Of a stretch of DNA of 64,000 bases, positions 24,874-33,820 are shown piece after piece (the stretch's first letter is position 1; each line of letters opens with the position of its first letter). The stretch spans positions 248,001 to 312,000 of the forward strand of contig NZ_AUFQ01000002.1 in NCBI RefSeq assembly GCF_000426585.1. The letters run 5' to 3'. Position numbers and translations under genes: made by a program. Origin of the DNA: Segatella baroniae DSM 16972 = JCM 13447. GTDB lineage: Bacteria; Bacteroidota; Bacteroidia; Bacteroidales; Bacteroidaceae. The notes under the pieces are model-generated. The model was not told where the DNA came from. It saw only the letters and a list, made by a program, of their open reading frames with translations, and did no database searches.

Positions 24874-26943
24874 TCATTCTCCAAGACCGAACAGTTCGTT
24901 GTATCCGGGGTTTTGCGTCAGCTTCCGGTTCAGGACGATCTGGCTCGTCGGCACCATCCTCAAATAGTAGGTGTCCAGCCAGCCGCCTTGCGTCAGCGGA
25001 CTTTCGTAAGTATAGATCCAACCACTGCCCACGCTGTTGTTCTCCGCGGTCGCCTTGCCGGTGCTCTTGATTTGGTCGTAGTCGACGAACTGTCCCGTAT
25101 AGGCATTGTTCTTGGGCGCGTAGATGTTGTTTTTGGCCGTCGTCCAGAGGCCGCAAGGCTGGCGGTTGACATAGTAAGCCGCCTTGGCCCAGCGTCGAAT
25201 GTCGTAGAAAGCGAAGCCTTCGCCAAACAATTCTATTTGGCGTTCACGCCGAATCTCCCACAAAACAGGGTCGACATTGTAGTTTCCGAATTTGCCGCCC
25301 TTGCCCGTCCACCAGGGCGCGTTGCCCTTGTCGCGTGCGGGGTCGAAGTTTTCGTTGATGTCGGCCACCGTCATCTTCCCCACGCCCGAGCGTTCGCGCA
25401 ACTTGTTGATGGTCATATCGGCCACCGTCTGGCTGAACTGGTTGAGTTCCCATGCGGCTTCGGCATAGTTGAGCAGCACTTCCTCTATCTTGAAGATGGG
25501 CTTGTCGGCCGTGCAGAAGGCTGAAGAACCGGTGGAGAACTCCCACATGTCGTAGTTCTTCCAGAAGTAGTAGCCGGTCCGGCAGCGCATGTAGGGCACG
25601 CGCGAGTCGGTCGTCAGGTTGGGGCTGACCGGTGTCAGCGACGCGCCCCAGTTCTGTCCGGGACACCGCTTCATGCCTTCGCCTCCGGCTGCGCCGCCCC
25701 GCACGCACTTCACGTTGGCGCCCATGTGGTCGATGTAGTATCTGTACTTGGCTTCCTCCTCAGCCGTCACGACATGTCCTTGGTTGTTGTTGCCTGCCTT
25801 GAGGAACTTCCATGTCCTGAACGTGTTCACGTTGTCGGGCATCTTGTTGTTCGGCGCCACCACATAAGGCGGCTGTATGTTGTGATACAGGCGCGGGTCG
25901 CGGTCGGCGAAGGTGTCCCACATGTCCTTTCCCTTGCCACCCTTGTAGCCCGAGGCCGCGTTTGCGATGGGCAGGCCGTTCTTCATCAGGAACATGTCCA
26001 CCGTGTATTGGGGAACGTCGGCGGCATTGGCCGCAATGTGCTCGAAGTCGTTGTAGCGGTTCATCAGCATGTTGTCGACAAACTCCTTGCAGAGGATGAC
26101 ACCGGGCTTTCCCTTCAGGCTCTCCGTCGTCCACATCTCTCCGTAGCCGGTGGCCGGATTTTGCGTATCCACGCCTTTGTAGAGGGTGGGATAGGCGTCC
26201 ATCAGTTCCTTCGACACCGTCATGCACTTCTGCAAGTACTTCTCATACGGCTCGTTCAGGCCGTGATACTTGGCCCAGGTGCCTTCGCGGAGCAGAAACC
26301 GCGACAGCGCGGCCTTGACGGCGTTGGCCGTTATGGTGTTGTCGCCATCGTTGAATTTGCCGATGTGCGCGGCGGCATACTCCAGGCGTGCCACAATGCT
26401 GTCGGCCACTTCGGCGCGTGGCGTGCGCGGGCCGTAAGTCGCTTCGTCGTTCTCACCAATCACCTTGTCAATCCAGGGCACGTCGCCGAAGCGGTCGATC
26501 AGCTCCATGTACCAGAAGGCCGAGAAGAAGAAGCCCACCGAACGCCAATGGGCGGCTTGTTCGGGCGTGAGCGCTCCGTCGTTCAGGTGGCTGAGCATGA
26601 TGTTGATGCGGCGGATATAGCCGAAGTTCCATCCGCCACCATCCGACGTGGCCGTTATCGTTTCGTAGGCGTAAGGGTTGCGGCTGTTGTCGCGGTGCGT
26701 CACCAATCCGCCATACCAGTCGCCGTAGAACTGAGCGTTCAGGTAGCTATTGTTGATGCTGGTCATGATGGTCGTGTTGGTGAACATTTCATAACACGGG
26801 TTCATGAAAGCCTTGAAGTTGTCATACTCCTTGAAGGCGTTGCCCTCGGTCAAGTCAGTTACAGGGTACTTCTCCAGGAAGTCGTCGTTGCAAGCCGTCA
26901 GGGTCAATGCGCCTGCAAGCAGCGCTATCATTACTTTTTTCAT
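24874..26943 (-). CDS. SusD/RagB family glycan-binding outer-membrane lipoprotein
   Basis: A 689-residue SusD-like lipoprotein with signal sequence ALTLTACNDDFLEKYP (lipobox cysteine at residue 18). The N-terminal TPR-like helices (GNAFKEYDNFKAFM onward), the central GLPIANAASGYKGGKGKDMWDTFADRDPR region and C-terminal RRERQIELFGEGFAFYDIRRW are family hallmarks. SusD proteins close over the SusC transporter and deliver glycan to it at the cell surface. It sits between susC (18-base gap) and the sulfatase. It is longer than many SusD proteins, which suggests a larger ligand (inference). Confidence 0.93.
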   Translation of the reverse strand: MKKVMIALLAGALTLTACNDDFLEKYPVTDLTEGNAFKEYDNFKAFMNPCYEMFTNTTIMTSINNSYLNAQFYGDWYGGLVTHRDNSRNPYAYETITATSDGGGWNFGYIRRINIMLSHLNDGALTPEQAAHWRSVGFFFSAFWYMELIDRFGDVPWIDKVIGENDEATYGPRTPRAEVADSIVARLEYAAAHIGKFNDGDNTITANAVKAALSRFLLREGTWAKYHGLNEPYEKYLQKCMTVSKELMDAYPTLYKGVDTQNPATGYGEMWTTESLKGKPGVILCKEFVDNMLMNRYNDFEHIAANAADVPQYTVDMFLMKNGLPIANAASGYKGGKGKDMWDTFADRDPRLYHNIQPPYVVAPNNKMPDNVNTFRTWKFLKAGNNNQGHVVTAEEEAKYRYYIDHMGANVKCVRGGAAGGEGMKRCPGQNWGASLTPVSPNLTTDSRVPYMRCRTGYYFWKNYDMWEFSTGSSAFCTADKPIFKIEEVLLNYAEAAWELNQFSQTVADMTINKLRERSGVGKMTVADINENFDPARDKGNAPWWTGKGGKFGNYNVDPVLWEIRRERQIELFGEGFAFYDIRRWAKAAYYVNRQPCGLWTTAKNNIYAPKNNAYTGQFVDYDQIKSTGKATAENNSVGSGWIYTYESPLTQGGWLDTYYLRMVPTSQIVLNRKLTQNPGYNELFGLGE

Positions 26944-26961
26944 GTGAATCTACTCATTAGG

Positions 26962-29900
26962 TTAGAAAGTGATACTTGCACCCACTGATATGGTGCGATA
27001 ATAGGGATAACCCCACGAAATGCCGTTGCTCAGCGCGTTGGCAGTGCTCGAAGCCGCCGACCCTTCGGGGTCGTAGCCTTTCGGCAGGTGGCTGAATGTG
27101 GCCAGGTTCTCTATGCTGACATACATCTTCGCGTCCTGAACGAACGTCTTCTTCATCCATGTCTTGGGGAAAGTGTAAGAGAGTGTCACATTCTTGATGC
27201 GCAGATAGGCGGCGTTCTGCAGGTACTTGTCGCTCACCCGGGTGTTGGAGCCTACGTTGTTGCCCTGTCCGTAGATGCGGAAGAGCTTGCTGTTGGGGTT
27301 CACGGGCACCATGTAGTCGCTGCTTTCAGGGTCGTAGCTCTTGGCGGTCCAGTAGTCCGTCTGGTTGTAGTAGAGCGGTTGGAACACGGCGTCGCCCGCG
27401 CCCACGCCGGCAAAGGGGAAGAGTGCTGAGCCGCCGAGCCAATAGTCGCGCTTGCCGACGCCTTGGAGCAGCACGTCGAGGCTGAATCCCTTGTAGGAGG
27501 CGCCCAGGCTGGCACCGAACTGATAGCGGGCCGCGTCGTTGCCGATGACCTTTCGGTCGCCGGGGTTGTTGACGGTGTTTTCACCCGAGTTGATGATGCC
27601 GTCCTGTTTCAAGTCCTTGAACTTCATGTCGCCCGGCTGCGGGTTGAAGCCGTTGATCTTGGCGACGCCTTCCTTCAGCGTCCATGTGTGGTGCTTGGCC
27701 GCTTCGGCGTCGAAGTCGTCGAGCGAGTAGTAGCCGTCGGACACGTAGCCCCAGATTTCGCCAATCTTCCTGCCCACGTAGTAGTCGTTGAGCAGTCCCG
27801 ACTCGTTGTTGTATTTGGTGATTTCGGCCTGGCTGTCGTAGATGTTGAAGCCCAGGCGATAGCTGAAGTCGCCAATCTTGTCGCGCCATGCGAGGCTCAG
27901 TTCCCAGCCCTTGTTCTTCATGTCGGCCACGTTCTGCAAGGGTGCGTCTGTTCCCACTACGTCGGGAATCTCGATGCCTGCGGCCAACATGCCCGTCGTC
28001 TTGCGGTTGTACCAGTCGAAGGTGGCCGTCAGGCGGTTGTTGAAGGCGTACAGGTCAAAGCCCACGTTGAACGTCGTCACCTTCTCCCACGTGAAGTTGC
28101 TGCTCACCAGGCCGGGAGAAGTGATGTAGGTGGTCTTTCCGCCGCCGTCGAGCAGGTAGGTGCCGCTGCTGTTGACGCTCATCGTCGGGGTGAACTGATA
28201 GGGGCTGATACGCTGGTTGCCCACCGAGCCGTAGGACAGGCGCAGCTTGAAGTCGTCGAGCCAGCTGCGCGACCATTCCATGAAGGCCTCCTGACCCAGT
28301 CGCCAGCCCACGCTCACCGAGGGGAAGAAGCCGAACCGGTGGTCTTTGGGGAACTTCGAGGAACCGTCGTAGCGGCCGTTCAGCTCCAGGAGGTAGCGGT
28401 CGGCGAAGGCATAGTTCAACCGTGCGAATCCGCTGCGGATGGTATATTCGGAATATCTGTCGACGATGGTCTTCTCACCGGTGCCTCCCGCGAAGGAAGG
28501 TACGCTCGGGACGGCCTGCGCCAGCACGTTGCCGTAGAAGTAGCGGTAGTAGGATTTCTCCTGGTTGAAGCCCACCATCGCCTTGAAGGCATGCTGTCCC
28601 CAGGTGTGTTCATAGTTGGAGAAGATGTTCAGGGCGTTGTATTTCGTCGTGGCGTCGGACATGCGGTAGTAGTCCTGGCCCTTTTCGGTGGAATACTTGG
28701 CGGCCAGCTGCACGTCGGCGAAGCGAAATCGGCTCGTGTAGAAGTTGTAGTGTTCGTCGGTGCGGTTGTAGGTGTACTCTCCCGTCACGGTCCATCCGGG
28801 CAGCGGCTTCAGTATGGAGCGCAGCAACACGCGTGGAACGGAGGTCTCGGTCTGCGCCACGGGGGCGTAGGTGAGCATGTTCAGCGGAGTCTGCGAGGGC
28901 AGGTCTTCCTCGATTCCGAGCACTTCGCCGGGGATTTTGCCCTCCGGATAGTAGTTGACGAGGCGCGTGGAGTAGAAGCCGTTCATGTTTCCGATGTTCT
29001 GCGGGCTCTGTCGGGTGGAGTTGGTGTAGATGAGCGTGGCCTCCTGGGTGAACCATTTCAGCACGTCGGCCGAGATGAAGCCGCTCACGGTCTTGCGGCG
29101 GTACATGTCCTTGTCGGTCACCAGCGGTCCGTTCTCACGGCTCAGGCTTCCCGAAAGGCGATAGCGGATCTTGTCGCTGCCGCCCGACACGGTGAGGTTG
29201 TGGTTGTTGATGGATCCCGTCGACAGGATGTTCTTGGCCAGGTTCTTCTCCGACAGCCAGTAGACGCGCCCGTCGGTGTCTTTGAATATGCCGTCGCCGA
29301 CGGTGTTGAGCGACGAGGGATCCTGCTGATACTGCGTCAGATAGTCGCGCCACTTGGCCACGTCGCCGTTGCCGGCCCAGTAGGAGTTGGAATATCCGGC
29401 CTCCAGATAGGCGTCCAGATACTGCTTCAGCGAAGCCTGCTCCAGGTTGTTGAGCGACCGTTCCCAGCCCACGCTGAAATTGTAGTTGGCCGTGAAGCGC
29501 TCGTTGGACTTCGGATGCTTCAGTGTCACGAGCACCACGCCGCCTGCCGCACGTGCTCCGTAGATGGCCTGGCTGGCCGCGTCCTTCAATACCGTGACGC
29601 TTTCGATGTCTTCGGGGTTGAGCGTGCTGATGTCACCCTCGACGTTGTCGATGAGCACGAGGGGCGAACCGCCGTTGATGGACAAGGTTCCGCGCACGTT
29701 CAGCGACTTGGCGAAGCCGGGGCCGGAGCCTCCGCCGATGGTCAGGCCTGGCATGGCGCCCTGCAGGGCGGCCGCGGCGTTCACGACGGGGCGGTCGCCC
29801 AGCACGTCGTCCATCTTCACCTGTGCCACCGAACCGGTCAGGTTGGCTTTCTTCTGCGTGCCGTAGCCCACGACCACCACCTCGTCGATGGACTCGACGT

Positions 29901-30462
29901 TGCTGCTGAGCGTGACGGTCATGCCCTGCTTGGCGCTGACGGTCTTGTCGGCAAAGCCGATGTAGGAGATGGTGAGCGTGCTGCCCACCGGCGCGTCGAG
30001 CGTGAAATGGCCGTCGAGGTCGGTGATCGTGCCGTTCTGGGTGCCTTGCTGCTTGATGGTCGCGCCGATGACGGGCTCACCGTGCTCGTCAAGAACCTTG
30101 CCCGACACCTTCTTCGCGCCTGCTTGCTGGGGCGCGGGGTGGGCCGCCTGGCGGGTGATGACGATGGACTTGTCCGAAACGAGTTCGTAGCGGAGGTTGA
30201 AGTCGGGCAGCACCTGCGTGAGGATGGAGGCCACCGTCACGTTCTGGCGGTTGAGCGACACGCGGCGCGTAGTGCTCACGATGTCGGTCTGATAGGAGAA
30301 ATGAAGATTGGTTTGCTTCTCAATCGCGCTGAAAAGCGATTGCAACGTAACGTTTTTGACGTTGATGCTCACTTTCTGAGTCTGCGCGTTCACGACGGAA
30401 GCGACGAGAAGACAGAAAAGAACTGTCAGAAAACGGCATGTAGACGAAAGGCTTCGTTTCAT
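26962..30462 (-). CDS. SusC/RagA TonB-linked outer-membrane transporter with STN domain
   Basis: A 1166-residue outer-membrane transporter. After the signal peptide (LTVLFCLLVASVVNAQ) comes an STN domain (VSINVKNVTLQSLFSAIEKQ to about residue 105), a carboxypeptidase-regulatory domain (VSGKVLDEHGEPVIGATI, about 125-205), the SusC plug (VVVVGYGTQKKANLTGSVAQ, with GGGSGPGFAKSLNVRG) and a beta-barrel ending in GASITF. An STN domain usually signals to a FecR-type anti-sigma factor, yet no FecI/FecR pair lies next to this locus. The upstream start at 30510 was rejected in favour of MKRSLSSTCRF. A 22-base repeat array lies about 190-325 bases upstream. Confidence 0.94.
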   Translation of the reverse strand: MKRSLSSTCRFLTVLFCLLVASVVNAQTQKVSINVKNVTLQSLFSAIEKQTNLHFSYQTDIVSTTRRVSLNRQNVTVASILTQVLPDFNLRYELVSDKSIVITRQAAHPAPQQAGAKKVSGKVLDEHGEPVIGATIKQQGTQNGTITDLDGHFTLDAPVGSTLTISYIGFADKTVSAKQGMTVTLSSNVESIDEVVVVGYGTQKKANLTGSVAQVKMDDVLGDRPVVNAAAALQGAMPGLTIGGGSGPGFAKSLNVRGTLSINGGSPLVLIDNVEGDISTLNPEDIESVTVLKDAASQAIYGARAAGGVVLVTLKHPKSNERFTANYNFSVGWERSLNNLEQASLKQYLDAYLEAGYSNSYWAGNGDVAKWRDYLTQYQQDPSSLNTVGDGIFKDTDGRVYWLSEKNLAKNILSTGSINNHNLTVSGGSDKIRYRLSGSLSRENGPLVTDKDMYRRKTVSGFISADVLKWFTQEATLIYTNSTRQSPQNIGNMNGFYSTRLVNYYPEGKIPGEVLGIEEDLPSQTPLNMLTYAPVAQTETSVPRVLLRSILKPLPGWTVTGEYTYNRTDEHYNFYTSRFRFADVQLAAKYSTEKGQDYYRMSDATTKYNALNIFSNYEHTWGQHAFKAMVGFNQEKSYYRYFYGNVLAQAVPSVPSFAGGTGEKTIVDRYSEYTIRSGFARLNYAFADRYLLELNGRYDGSSKFPKDHRFGFFPSVSVGWRLGQEAFMEWSRSWLDDFKLRLSYGSVGNQRISPYQFTPTMSVNSSGTYLLDGGGKTTYITSPGLVSSNFTWEKVTTFNVGFDLYAFNNRLTATFDWYNRKTTGMLAAGIEIPDVVGTDAPLQNVADMKNKGWELSLAWRDKIGDFSYRLGFNIYDSQAEITKYNNESGLLNDYYVGRKIGEIWGYVSDGYYSLDDFDAEAAKHHTWTLKEGVAKINGFNPQPGDMKFKDLKQDGIINSGENTVNNPGDRKVIGNDAARYQFGASLGASYKGFSLDVLLQGVGKRDYWLGGSALFPFAGVGAGDAVFQPLYYNQTDYWTAKSYDPESSDYMVPVNPNSKLFRIYGQGNNVGSNTRVSDKYLQNAAYLRIKNVTLSYTFPKTWMKKTFVQDAKMYVSIENLATFSHLPKGYDPEGSAASSTANALSNGISWGYPYYRTISVGASITF

Positions 30463-30654
30463 GTAAAGATAGGTTTTAGTTAATAATATAAGGTAGGAAT
30501 GAACGCTCATTCTGCAAGTAAGACCGAGCGACGTTCGAAAAGTACCATGCTTTTTTTATGTTCCACAGCATGTACCGATGGCCTTCGACCGTCCTTCCGG
30601 CCATCTTTCGGCCCACATGCGCGGGCTTTTCGTTTCCCCGTCTCTTGTCGCGTG

Positions 30655-30786
30655 CCTTGCCGAAGCTGCCCTTCGGCGTTGCCAAAGCACAGCTTTCAGC
30701 GGCTGAAAGCAGTGCTTTGGGAATGTGAAAGCAGCCCTTTGAGAATGTGGAAGCGGCCCTTTGAGGAGGTCAAAGGCCTGCTTTTG
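30655..30786 (+). repeat. 22-base tandem array, copy 1 (six units)
   Basis: Units start at 30655, 30677, 30699, 30721, 30743 and 30765. Each has a core of the type GAAAGCAGCCCTTT, a weak dyad (AAAG...CTTT). The same period and core occur at 44822-44931 and 53594-53703. It lies upstream of susC. Confidence 0.88.
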
Positions 30787-30895
30787 TATTTAAGACATAG
30801 CCACATGTTCCGCCAACGACTTTAAGACATAAGGACATAAGGACATAAGGACATGTTTCCTTGTTTTGGTTTTAAAGACATAAGGACATAAAGAC

Positions 30896-31075
30896 ATGTT
30901 TTTTCGAGCAGCAAGGACAAAGACATAAGGGCCGCAAGCGGCCAAGAAAGACATGGGAGTTTCTCTTCTGCCCCCTCGAAGAATTATCAATATAAGACGA
31001 AGGAAGCCAACAGCAGTACAATCACAACTGAAAGACCTACCCCGACCCTCCCAAAGGGAGGGAGAACTGACAAAT
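30896..31075 (+). repeat. Block shared in inverted orientation with 63475-63668
   Basis: Sub-blocks TTTTCGAGCAGCAAGGACAA, AAGGGCCGCAAGCGGCCAAG, GACATGGGAGTTTCTCTTCT, GAAGGAAGCCAACAGCAGTA and CAATCACAACTGAAA all recur as reverse complements between 63540 and 63668. GGCCGC / GCGGCC forms a small hairpin. It abuts the fold-back element on its left side. Confidence 0.85.
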
Positions 31076-31951
31076 GAATAAGGATGGAAGCCAACAACAC
31101 AATCACAATGAGCGTGTAAAGTAAACTGTGTCAGGTCGGTGCATAGGAGATAGCCATGGTGCAGGCGGTTGCATGCGCACTGCACCATGATTATGTCCCT
31201 ATTCGCCGATTGGATATAAAGAATACACCATGGCTATGTCCCCATGAACCGATTGGGTGTCAACAAATGCCTGTCGCAGGCAGCGCAGGCAGTGAAGCCG
31301 GAGGCTTCATCGCTCGATAACCCCTGGTCATCTCTGCGAAGCGGAGTGACCAGGGGATAGAAGACCAAGCGGAAATCGACCCTGGAAGGGTCGCCCAGAG
31401 ATAGTCGTGATGATGGTGGGCGACCCCTCCAGGGTCGACGGATGGGTGGCGGGCACACCTCCCCCGGTCATCCAGCGGCATGACCGGGGGTTACGGAGAG
31501 GTGAAGCCGCCGGCTTCAACCCCGCAGGAAAGCCTCGGGGTCAGTCATGTGAGCCTACTCGCCAGCCATCAAGGGGCAGCCGGTGGCAACCATGGCTAAC
31601 ATATCGCCCTTGTGCTTATGCCTCCGCATGCTTCAAAAGTCAATTGGCAATTCCGACGGCTCACCCGTTATATCCAAAAACATCCACCACAAACGTAAAA
31701 AAGACCAAGACCTTCGACCTAGCTTTCTCTGTCACTGGCCAGACAGGGTAGCTCACTGCGCTCGCAACCCTGTCCTATAAAAGGACCAACCGCCAAGGCG
31801 GTAGTGCGCAGTGCACCATGGCTATGTCCCTATGCACCGACCTGACACAGTTTGCTTTACACGCTCGTTGTGATTGTGTTGTTGGCTTCCATCATCATTC
31901 ATTCGTCAGCTCTCCCTCCTTTGGGAGGGTCGGGGTAGGTCTTTCTTCCCC
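31024..31951 (+). repeat. Fold-back element copy between susC and ispG (about 140-base inverted arms)
   Basis: The left arm 31024-31163 is the inverted counterpart of 31813-31951 with scattered differences. The element-end motif GTGTAAAGTAAAC at 31114 faces GTTTGCTTTACAC ending at 31862. Inside the arms are hairpin modules also found at 62730-63023. The outer part of the right arm runs into the 3' end of ispG. A nested insert lies at about 31310-31501. Confidence 0.85.
31293..31518 (+). repeat. Cluster of strong hairpins nested in the fold-back element
   Basis: Five stems in 226 bases: TGAAGCC/GGCTTCA at 31293-31309; CCCCTGGTCA (31321-31330) with TGACCAGGGG (31347-31356); 31376-31397 with 31417-31438 (21 of 22 pairs); CCCCCGGTCA (31461-31470) with TGACCGGGGG (31481-31490); TGAAGCC/GGCTTCA at 31502-31518. 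The first and last hairpins are near duplicates, and the material between them is missing from the copy at 62570-63183, so it looks like an insertion. Confidence 0.85.
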
Positions 31952-33817
31952 TTCCCTGATCAGCGCCAGCAGGTGCTCGACGGCCACCTCCTGCTGTATG
32001 TTCTTCTCTACACACACCTGTCCGCGGTAGAGGCTGACCCTGTTGACGCCCGCGCCCACGTAGCCGTAGTCGGCGTCGGCCATCTCGCCGGGGCCGTTCA
32101 CGATGCAACCCATGATTCCGATCTTCAGCCCTTTCATGTCCTTGGTGGCCTCGCGAATCCTGGCGATGGTCTCCCGAAGGTCGTAGAGGGTGCGTCCGCA
32201 GCCCGGACAGGAGATGTATTCGGTCTTACTGACGCGCAGCCGGGCGGCCTGCAGAATGCCGAAGGCCGTGTCGACGACGGTCTCCTGCGGGATGTCGCCG
32301 TCGTTCAGCAGCCACAATCCGTCGGTGAGTCCGTCGATCATCAAGGCCCCCATGTCGGCGGCGGCTTCGAGTTGGAAGTCGCTCTTCTCCGCTTTGGCGT
32401 GGCGATACATCTGCGCGAAGACCACGGGATTGAAGAGTCCGGCGTTCATCAGCTCGTGAACCAGCGCGCGCTGGTCGCCCAACCGGTTCTGGTGGTTGCT
32501 GACACAAACCACCACCACCTCGGGATGGAGACGCAGACAGGCCTGGTATTCCTCGACAGGCGCGCCGAACTTGAGCACCAGAAACTTCACTTCGGCCTTG
32601 GCCATGCCGATGAACGGGATGGCGTTGGTGGGGAAGACGGGGGCCAGCCGACCCTCGGCCACCAGCGGCGACCCGGCCTTTTGCAAGGCGATGTACTTGT
32701 CGTAATCCACCAGATACTTCTGTGCGGTTTCCAACTTCTCGGGCAACCGGCCGCCCACATACAGGTAGTCGGCCGACTGTCGGTCTGCGCCGACGACGGT
32801 GGCACCCTGCTCCTGCGACAGCGAAGCGATGACCACAGGCACGTTGCTGCCGCCAATGCCGGCCACGGCACGCGTCTTGCGCCGTTGCGGATGCAGCCAG
32901 TCGAAGTCCTTCGAGGCCGTTGCGGGAACCACCAGATGGCCTGCGTGGGCGCCGATGTAGTCCACCAGGTGGCGTGCCACGGGTATCTCGGCCGCCGGCT
33001 CTTCGCTCAGGCTCACCCGAACCGTGTCGCCAATGCCGTCGGCGAGCAGCGCGCCAATGCCCACGGCACTCTTGATGCGGCCGTCTTCGCCCTCGCCCGC
33101 CTCCGTCACGCCCAGGTGGAGCGGATAGTGCATGTCCTCCCGGTCCATCGCGGCCGTCAACATGCGCACCGACTGCACCATGACCACCGTGTTGGAAGCC
33201 TTCACCGAGATGACCACATCGTTGAAATCCTCCCGCTTGCAGATGCGGAGAAACTCCATGCAGCTCTCCACTATGCCCGCCGGCGTGTCGCCGTAGCGGT
33301 TGCGGATGCGGTCGGAGAGCGACCCGTGGTTCACGCCGATGCGCACGGCCGTGTGGTTTTCCTTGCATATCCGCAGGAAGGGGACGAAGCGGTCTTCTAT
33401 CTTCTTCAGTTCCTGCGCGTACTCCTCGTCCGTATATTCCTGCTTGATGAAGCGGCGGGCGGGGTCTACATAGTTGCCTGGATTGACACGAACCTTCTCC
33501 GCGAAGCGTGCGGCCACGTCGGCCACGTTGGGGTTGAAGTGGACGTCGGCCACCAAAGGCGTGTCATATCCGTCGGCCCTGAGCCGCGCGTTGATGTGCT
33601 CCAGGTTCTCCGCCTCCCTGGTTCCTTGTGTCGTCAGCCGCACGAGTTCGCCGCCGGCCTTGATGATTTCCTCGGCCTGCGCCACGCAGGCGTCGGTGTC
33701 GTTGGTGTTGGTGGTGGTCATGCTCTGCACCCGGATGGGATTGTCGGCACCCATATCAATGGCACCGACATGCACGACCGTCGTGGCGCGACGCTGGAAA
33801 TTGAACAGATCCGTCAT
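31895..33817 (-). CDS. ispG: 4-hydroxy-3-methylbut-2-enyl diphosphate synthase (GcpE)
   Basis: A 640-residue IspG of the long type found in Bacteroidota, chlamydiae and plants, with an insertion between the TIM barrel and the iron-sulfur domain. It converts MEcPP to HMBPP in the MEP isoprenoid pathway. Barrel motifs: NPIRVQSMTTTNTND, PLVADVHFNP, KVRVNPGNYVD; cluster domain: YISCPGCGRTLYDL and GIMGCIVNGPGEMADADYGY with the ligating cysteines. The last 16 codons (ERPTPTLPKEGELTNE) and the stop are encoded by the dispersed palindromic repeat (31895-31945), so the native C-terminus has been replaced or extended. Last gene of the rpoN-purE operon, three bases after purE. Confidence 0.93.
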   Translation of the reverse strand: MTDLFNFQRRATTVVHVGAIDMGADNPIRVQSMTTTNTNDTDACVAQAEEIIKAGGELVRLTTQGTREAENLEHINARLRADGYDTPLVADVHFNPNVADVAARFAEKVRVNPGNYVDPARRFIKQEYTDEEYAQELKKIEDRFVPFLRICKENHTAVRIGVNHGSLSDRIRNRYGDTPAGIVESCMEFLRICKREDFNDVVISVKASNTVVMVQSVRMLTAAMDREDMHYPLHLGVTEAGEGEDGRIKSAVGIGALLADGIGDTVRVSLSEEPAAEIPVARHLVDYIGAHAGHLVVPATASKDFDWLHPQRRKTRAVAGIGGSNVPVVIASLSQEQGATVVGADRQSADYLYVGGRLPEKLETAQKYLVDYDKYIALQKAGSPLVAEGRLAPVFPTNAIPFIGMAKAEVKFLVLKFGAPVEEYQACLRLHPEVVVVCVSNHQNRLGDQRALVHELMNAGLFNPVVFAQMYRHAKAEKSDFQLEAAADMGALMIDGLTDGLWLLNDGDIPQETVVDTAFGILQAARLRVSKTEYISCPGCGRTLYDLRETIARIREATKDMKGLKIGIMGCIVNGPGEMADADYGYVGAGVNRVSLYRGQVCVEKNIQQEVAVEHLLALIREGEERPTPTLPKEGELTNE

Positions 33818-33820
33818 GCT

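Larger units (their letters stand above)
30463..31894 (+). other. Repeat-filled intergenic region between susC and ispG
   Basis: No gene is supported over 1.4 kb. It holds a 22-base tandem array, an 8-base ATAAGGAC tandem patch (about 30825-30854), a block shared in reverse with 63470-63670, and a fold-back element (31114-31862) with a nested hairpin insert. Only the susC promoter would be expected near 30470-30530; TATCTTTA just before the start codon is the nearest candidate but lies too close. Confidence 0.75.

Noticed and set aside
27463..30483. 1006-codon open frame antisense to susC
   Set aside because: Complement of a strongly supported SusC gene; no signal peptide or domain.
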